Of a stretch of 64,000 nt of DNA, positions 60,271 to 64,000 are shown one piece after another. The stretch covers positions 2,728,001 to 2,792,000 of the forward strand of contig NZ_JAPEOQ010000002.1 in assembly GCF_026341035.1 (NCBI RefSeq). Direction: 5' to 3'. Origin of the DNA: Streptomyces sp. NBC_01016. Its GTDB lineage: Bacteria; Actinomycetota; Actinomycetes; Streptomycetales; Streptomycetaceae. The position numbers and the translations under genes are program-made. Under the pieces are notes generated by a model that was not told the DNA's origin, made no database searches, and saw only the letters and a program-made list of their open reading frames with translations. Position 1 is the stretch's first letter, and the number at the start of each line of letters is the position of its first letter.

Positions 60271-60294
60271 TTTAGATTACGATGACAATCTAAA
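60271..60294. promoter_or_regulatory. TetR operator TTTAGATT-N8-AATCTAAA
   Basis: Exact 8-bp inverted arms separated by eight bases lie midway between the divergent SDR and TetR genes in strongly AT-rich DNA, as expected for a TetR-family operator over divergent promoters. Confidence 0.78.
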
Positions 60295-60376
60295 CACTGG
60301 ACTACGATAGATGCCAGTCGACATCCAAACCGGGTTCACGGAACCGGGTTCACGTAGGAGCACGCAGGAGGTGGCC

Positions 60377-60937
60377 ATGGGCCGCGTATCGCAGGCGCAG
60401 GCGGAGGAGAACCGCAGGCGGGTCGTGGACACCGCCTCCCGGCTGTTCAGGGAGCAGGGCACGCAGGTCAGCGTCGCCGACCTGATGAAGGCGGCCGGTC
60501 TGACCCACGGCGCCTTCTACAAGCAGTTCGCTTCCAAGGAGGCACTCGTCGACGAGGCCACCGCCCACGCGATCGACGAGCTCGCCCAGCGGTACGCCGC
60601 CGGGCTCGAGCAGTACGAGGGCCGGCGCGACGACGCCCAGCGCACGCTGATCGACACCTACCTCTCCGTCGAACACCGCGACAACATGGCGGACGGCTGC
60701 CCCGTCGCCGCGCTCGCCACCGACATCGCCCGCACCCCCGACGACCAGGAGGCCCGCCGCGTCTACGCCGACGGGGTGGCCGACTTCGCCGACTTCCTCG
60801 CCGATGACGACCAGGACGGCCTCGCCCGCCTGAGCACCCTGTTCGGCGCGCTCGTCCTGTCCCGCGCCACCAAGGGCTCACCGCTCTCCGAGCAGATCCT
60901 GGCCGCCGCGCGTGTGGCTCTGACGGAAGCGGACTGA
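60377..60937 (+). CDS. TetR-family transcriptional regulator
   Basis: The 186-residue protein has RRVVDTASRLFREQGTQVSVADLMKAAGLTHGAFYKQFASKEALVDEATAHA. It is a subclass often controlling adjacent SDR or oxidoreductase genes, with a C-terminal domain containing MADGCPVAALATD. The Cys in that motif is common in redox- or electrophile-responsive members. The ATG at 60377 follows GCAGGAGG. Confidence 0.9.
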   Translation: MGRVSQAQAEENRRRVVDTASRLFREQGTQVSVADLMKAAGLTHGAFYKQFASKEALVDEATAHAIDELAQRYAAGLEQYEGRRDDAQRTLIDTYLSVEHRDNMADGCPVAALATDIARTPDDQEARRVYADGVADFADFLADDDQDGLARLSTLFGALVLSRATKGSPLSEQILAAARVALTEAD

Positions 60938-61311
60938 TCGGCGGAGTGTTGGCGCCCGCCACGGCAGGGGCCGGTGTGTCAGGTTTCCTCGAAGTGTGGG
61001 GCTGTCCCGTGGGAGGGTGTGCTGGTGGCCGGCCAGGAACGGGCCGGGTCAGCCATGTGCGGGTGTCGACCGTGAGGCGGAGCCTGGTTCCTCCGCCGGG
61101 CTCTGGGTAGCTGCGCTGCTCGCCACCGGCGAAGCAATGACGGAGAACGTCCGCCACCGCCCGCACGGCCATGACTCACGCCGTCAGGGCCGACAACATC
61201 ACCGAGGCCACCGAGATACTCATCGCCGCGCTTCCTGCGGCCAACAGCGAAGCCGAGAAGTCGGATTGGCGCAGTAGCCCTGCACCGTCCAAGCCTGGGC
61301 AGCCACCCCCG
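60938..61311. other. 374-bp intergenic region, no secure gene
   Basis: Short frames on both strands exist but none shows a recognised motif. A leftward frame near 60980-61172 reads AVADVLRHCFAGGEQRSYPEPGGG and might be a gene remnant. Nothing further can be supported. Confidence 0.4.
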
Positions 61312-62559
61312 CTACGACGACTCCCGCACCACCAACTCCGTATCCAGCACAAGCCTCGTGCGCGCAACCGCCGGGTTCCCGATCTCGCGGAGGAGGGTGC
61401 GGGCGATCGTGGCGCCGATCTCCTCCGTGGGCTGGCGGACCGTCGTGAGCGGTGGGTTGGTGTGGCGGGCGAGGTAGGAGTCCTCGAATCCGACGACCGA
61501 GACATCCTCCGGCACGCGGCGACCCTGGGCGCGCAGTTCGAGGAGGGTGCCCGCGGCCATCAGGTCGGAGGCGGCGAACACGGCGTCCAGGTCCGGGGCA
61601 CGTTCAAGTAGCGAACGCATCGCCGCGCGCGCTCCTTCCTCGGTGAAGTCGCCGACCTCGACCAGGTGTTCCTCAGCCGGGATGCCCGCCTGGACGAGTG
61701 CTTCCTGGCAGCCGCGCAACCGGCTGCGGCCGACCTCCATGTCCTGGGGGCCCGCGACAGTGGCGATCCGGCGCCGCCCGCGGTCCAGGAGGTGGCGCAC
61801 GGCGGTGGCGGCCCCGCCCCGGTTGTCGGCGCAGACGTAACTGAGCGGGTCGTCCTCCCTGCGGCGGCCCGCGAGGACGGTTGGCAGCCCGGCCGATTCC
61901 AACAGGCCCGGCAGGACGTCGTGTTCGTGTATCGAGACCAACAGCACGCCGTCTACCCGGCGTTCGGCGACAGACTGGGTGAGCTGGTCGCGTTCGGCCT
62001 GGTCGCGGACGAGCGTCAGCTGGAGCTGGGTGCGCGTGTCGGCGAGCGCGGCGCTCACCCCGCGGATCACCGCCGAGAAGTAGGGCTCCGAGCCGAGCCG
62101 GCTCTCGGACTCGGGGATGACCAGGGCGACGGCGTTGGTACGGCTGGTGACCAGTCCGCGGGCCACCGAATTGGGGACGTAGCCCAGTTCCGCGATGGCG
62201 TTGAGGACGGCCTCCCGCGCCTTCTCGCTGACCAGCTCCGAGCCGTTCACCACACGGGAGACGGTGGTGCGCCCGACGCCGGCCCGCGCCGCCACGGTCT
62301 TGATGGTCGGCCGGGCGCCCGCCCCGCTCTGCTCGCGGTCCCGGCGTGCGGCCGGTTCTCGGGGTGTGTCCTGTTCTTGGCGTGCGGCCGGCTCCCGGCT
62401 GTCGGTCTGCGGATCGCTTCCGATGCGCAGACCCCGGCCCTCGCCTCGACCGCCGGCCCGGGCCCCGTCTCGACTGCCGGCCCGGCCCTCGCCTCGACCG
62501 CCGGCCCGGCCCCCGTCCCGCTCCCCGCCCGCCACTTCTCGTGTCGTGTCGCCGCTCAT
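61312..62559 (-). CDS. LacI-family transcriptional regulator with a repetitive N-terminal extension
   Basis: The 415-residue protein has an Arg/Gly-rich N-terminal extension of about 80 residues. The LacI helix-turn-helix (TIKTVAARAGVGRTTVSRVVNGSELVS) and hinge (NSVARGLV) follow, then a sugar-binding core ending VVGFEDSYLARHTNPPLTTVRQPTEEIG. It diverges from a sugar-binding lipoprotein gene that it probably represses. Usual LacI proteins are about 340 residues; the additional length is mostly encoded by tandem repeats, so the true start may be further in. Confidence 0.85.
   Translation of the reverse strand: MSGDTTREVAGGERDGGRAGGRGEGRAGSRDGARAGGRGEGRGLRIGSDPQTDSREPAARQEQDTPREPAARRDREQSGAGARPTIKTVAARAGVGRTTVSRVVNGSELVSEKAREAVLNAIAELGYVPNSVARGLVTSRTNAVALVIPESESRLGSEPYFSAVIRGVSAALADTRTQLQLTLVRDQAERDQLTQSVAERRVDGVLLVSIHEHDVLPGLLESAGLPTVLAGRRREDDPLSYVCADNRGGAATAVRHLLDRGRRRIATVAGPQDMEVGRSRLRGCQEALVQAGIPAEEHLVEVGDFTEEGARAAMRSLLERAPDLDAVFAASDLMAAGTLLELRAQGRRVPEDVSVVGFEDSYLARHTNPPLTTVRQPTEEIGATIARTLLREIGNPAVARTRLVLDTELVVRESS
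62437..62532 (-). repeat. Coding 24-nt tandem repeat (4 units)
   Basis: Four units of type GCCCTCGCCTCGACCGCCGG at 62437, 62461, 62485 and 62509 encode an octapeptide repeat (GRAGGRGE) in the N-terminal extension of the LacI protein. Confidence 0.9.
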
Positions 62560-62773
62560 CGTTCCGGATCCTCCAATTCCCCTTCAGGGCCGCCCTGTTG
62601 GGGGTTCGACCCTCCCGGCCCCCTCCCGGCCTGCGCATTCTGTCAGCTGCCACCCCGATTCTGCCCACTCCGTGGCCCCTTTCCGGAAGCGTCCGTCGAT
62701 AACGAGGTGGAAACGAGCTGGATTCGACTTCTTGACACGGGAGTTGTCGGGCCGCCAGTCTTCCTGAAACTCA

Positions 62774-62789
62774 GTGGGTACGTTCCCAC
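62774..62789. promoter_or_regulatory. LacI-type operator GTGGGTACGTTCCCAC
   Basis: This 16-bp near-palindrome (GTGGG/CCCAC arms) lies between the divergent LacI and lipoprotein genes in the 388-bp gap 62560-62947. It resembles LacI-family operators of Streptomyces sugar operons. Confidence 0.6.
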
Positions 62790-62947
62790 CAACTCGCCAG
62801 CAGGCCGACCAGAGGCCGCGATTCCTGTCCGCGGCCCCCTGGGAAACCCGCTCTGAGCTGGGAACTTGATGATGCCTGCCGCGGGCGGCCGAGCTTTGGG
62901 CCGACTCGTGCCACCGGTGCGTCGGCGCCGTCTCATGGAGGACGTTC

Positions 62948-64000
62948 ATGCTCAAGGTCGAGCGGAAACTGCGTACAAAAGTCACAGCTGTGCTGGCCTG
63001 TACGGCGGCGAGCGCCCTGCTCGCGGGCTGCGGCGGAGGGGGCGCGAGCGCCACCGGCGGCGGCGTCGAGGACGGCAAGGTCACCATCACCATGGGCCTG
63101 TACGGCGTGATGGGCTTCAAGGAGACCGGCCTGATCGAGAAGTACGAGAAGGAGCACCCCAACGTCACCGTCAAGGCCGAGGCGGCCGGCGACGAGCAGA
63201 CGTACTACACCGCCCTGCAGACCCACCTCGCCAGCGGCTCCGGACTCAAGGACGTCCAGGGCATCGAGGTGGCGCGGGCGAAGGAGATCACCGAGACGCA
63301 GGCCGACAAGTTCGCGGACTTCGCCGGCACCAAGAACATCAAGCACTTCCAGCCGTGGAAGCAGGGCCAGATCACCACGAAGGACGGCAAGGTCCTGGGC
63401 CTCGGCACGGACACCGGGCCGATGGCGGTCTGTTATCGCAAGGACCTGTTCGAGCAGGCAGGGCTGCCCACCGACCGCGAGAAGGTCGGCAAGCTGTGGG
63501 CGGGTGACTGGAAGAAGTACGTGGAGACCGGCGAGAAGTTCGCCAAGGGCAACAAGAACAAGAAGGTCTCGTACCTGGACTCGGCCTCCGGCCTGTTCAA
63601 CGCCATGGTCTACGGCAACTCCGAGCAGTACTACGACAAGTCCGGTCAGTTGATCTACAAGACCAACCCGGTGATCAAGGAGGCCTGGGACCTGTCGACC
63701 GAGGCCGCCCAGAAGGACCTGACCGCCAAGTTGCCGCAGTTCCAGCCGGGTTGGGACCCGGGGCTCGCCAACGGCACGTTCGCCACCACCGTCTGCCCGG
63801 CCTGGATGCTCGCGCACATCAGCGACAAGGCCGGGGACGCCAACAAGGGCAAGTGGGACGTCGCCAAGGCCCCCAAGGGCGCCAACTGGGGTGGTTCCTT
63901 CCTCGGGGTCACCGAGAAGAGCCCGGTGAAGGACGAGGCCAAGAAGCTCGTGGCGTGGCTGACCGCGCCCGCGCAACAGGCCTATCTCTTCGAGAAGTTG
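62948..64000 (+). CDS. ABC transporter sugar-binding lipoprotein, truncated by the window end
   Basis: At least 351 residues are present. A signal peptide with lipobox LAGC (ASALLAGCGGGG) is followed by a family 1 solute-binding fold, with TITMGLYGVMGFKETGLIEKYEKEHPNVTV, GLGTDTGPMAVCYRKDLFEQAGLP and NGTFATTVCPAWMLAHISD. The ATG follows GGAGG. It should bind an oligosaccharide at the membrane surface and be followed by two permease genes outside the window. Divergent LacI and a shared operator indicate induction by its sugar. Confidence 0.88.
   Translation, partial: MLKVERKLRTKVTAVLACTAASALLAGCGGGGASATGGGVEDGKVTITMGLYGVMGFKETGLIEKYEKEHPNVTVKAEAAGDEQTYYTALQTHLASGSGLKDVQGIEVARAKEITETQADKFADFAGTKNIKHFQPWKQGQITTKDGKVLGLGTDTGPMAVCYRKDLFEQAGLPTDREKVGKLWAGDWKKYVETGEKFAKGNKNKKVSYLDSASGLFNAMVYGNSEQYYDKSGQLIYKTNPVIKEAWDLSTEAAQKDLTAKLPQFQPGWDPGLANGTFATTVCPAWMLAHISDKAGDANKGKWDVAKAPKGANWGGSFLGVTEKSPVKDEAKKLVAWLTAPAQQAYLFEKL

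Noticed and set aside
60938..61311. A degenerate transposase or regulator gene
   Set aside because: Short frames on both strands show no transposase or helix-turn-helix motif and no terminal inverted repeats were found.
1..64000. tRNA or rRNA genes and a biosynthetic gene cluster
   Set aside because: No tRNA-like arm and loop pattern or rRNA signature was noticed, and there are no polyketide, peptide or terpene synthase genes. The methyltransferases and reductases are scattered.

Overview
The window is about 64 kb of very GC-rich DNA. The codon use (G or C in nearly every third position), frequent GTG and TTG starts, a CebR-type operator, a cysteine-rich sulfur leader peptide, LitR/LitS-type light regulators and many secreted glycan enzymes all point to Streptomyces or a very close relative. 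The dense LacI, TetR, GntR, PucR and Lrp regulators and the catabolic operons suggest accessory or arm-proximal chromosome. I saw no rRNA, tRNA, CRISPR array, transposase or replication origin.

Layout. 1-2060: the start of mutA (B12-dependent methylmalonyl-CoA mutase small subunit) runs leftward. Divergent from it is a cobalamin riboswitch that leads cbtB-cbtA (cobalt uptake). 2255-7144: a small hypothetical gene, a GntR regulator, and a translationally coupled sugar-acid operon (MFS importer, DHDPS-type lyase or aldolase, galactonate-dehydratase-like enolase). 7241-14434: a repeat-bearing winged-helix protein, then a LacI regulator behind a perfect 58-bp palindrome, then a beta-galactoside operon (binding lipoprotein, two permeases, GH42). 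14601-16142: an acyl-CoA synthetase.

16276-25376 is an extracellular glycan block: GH92 alpha-mannosidase, a Tat-exported beta-helix protein under a CebR-like box, a LamG-domain protein and a PQQ-type sugar dehydrogenase. Two of its promoters share the operator GACATCGTTGTCA. 25462-29680 is a LitR/LitS/LitQ-like light-response module with a short zinc-finger anti-sigma protein. 30009-32900 is a sulfonate unit: cysteine-rich leader peptide, SsuD and an MFS transporter. 33026-35192 holds a small secreted protein, a winged-helix regulator and a STAS/SigF-type sigma pair. 35273-40428 is a nucleobase-type salvage operon (NCS1 permease, deaminase, amidohydrolase) facing a PucR regulator.

40498-47573 carries an SDR, two methyltransferases, a DUF4287 protein, a cation/proton antiporter, a TetR and a zinc alcohol dehydrogenase. 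47643-50435 encodes a 930-residue multi-pass protein of unknown function. 50527-60937 is a redox/detoxification block (TetR, F420-type reductase, nitroreductase, DHA2 efflux pump, double-length Lrp, two aldo/keto reductases, quinone reductase, SDR, TetR). 61312-64000 begins another LacI-controlled sugar ABC operon that runs off the end.

A feature that cuts across all of this is an unusual density of short tandem repeats (units of 10 to 36 nt, at least sixteen loci). Several of them span or abut stop codons.
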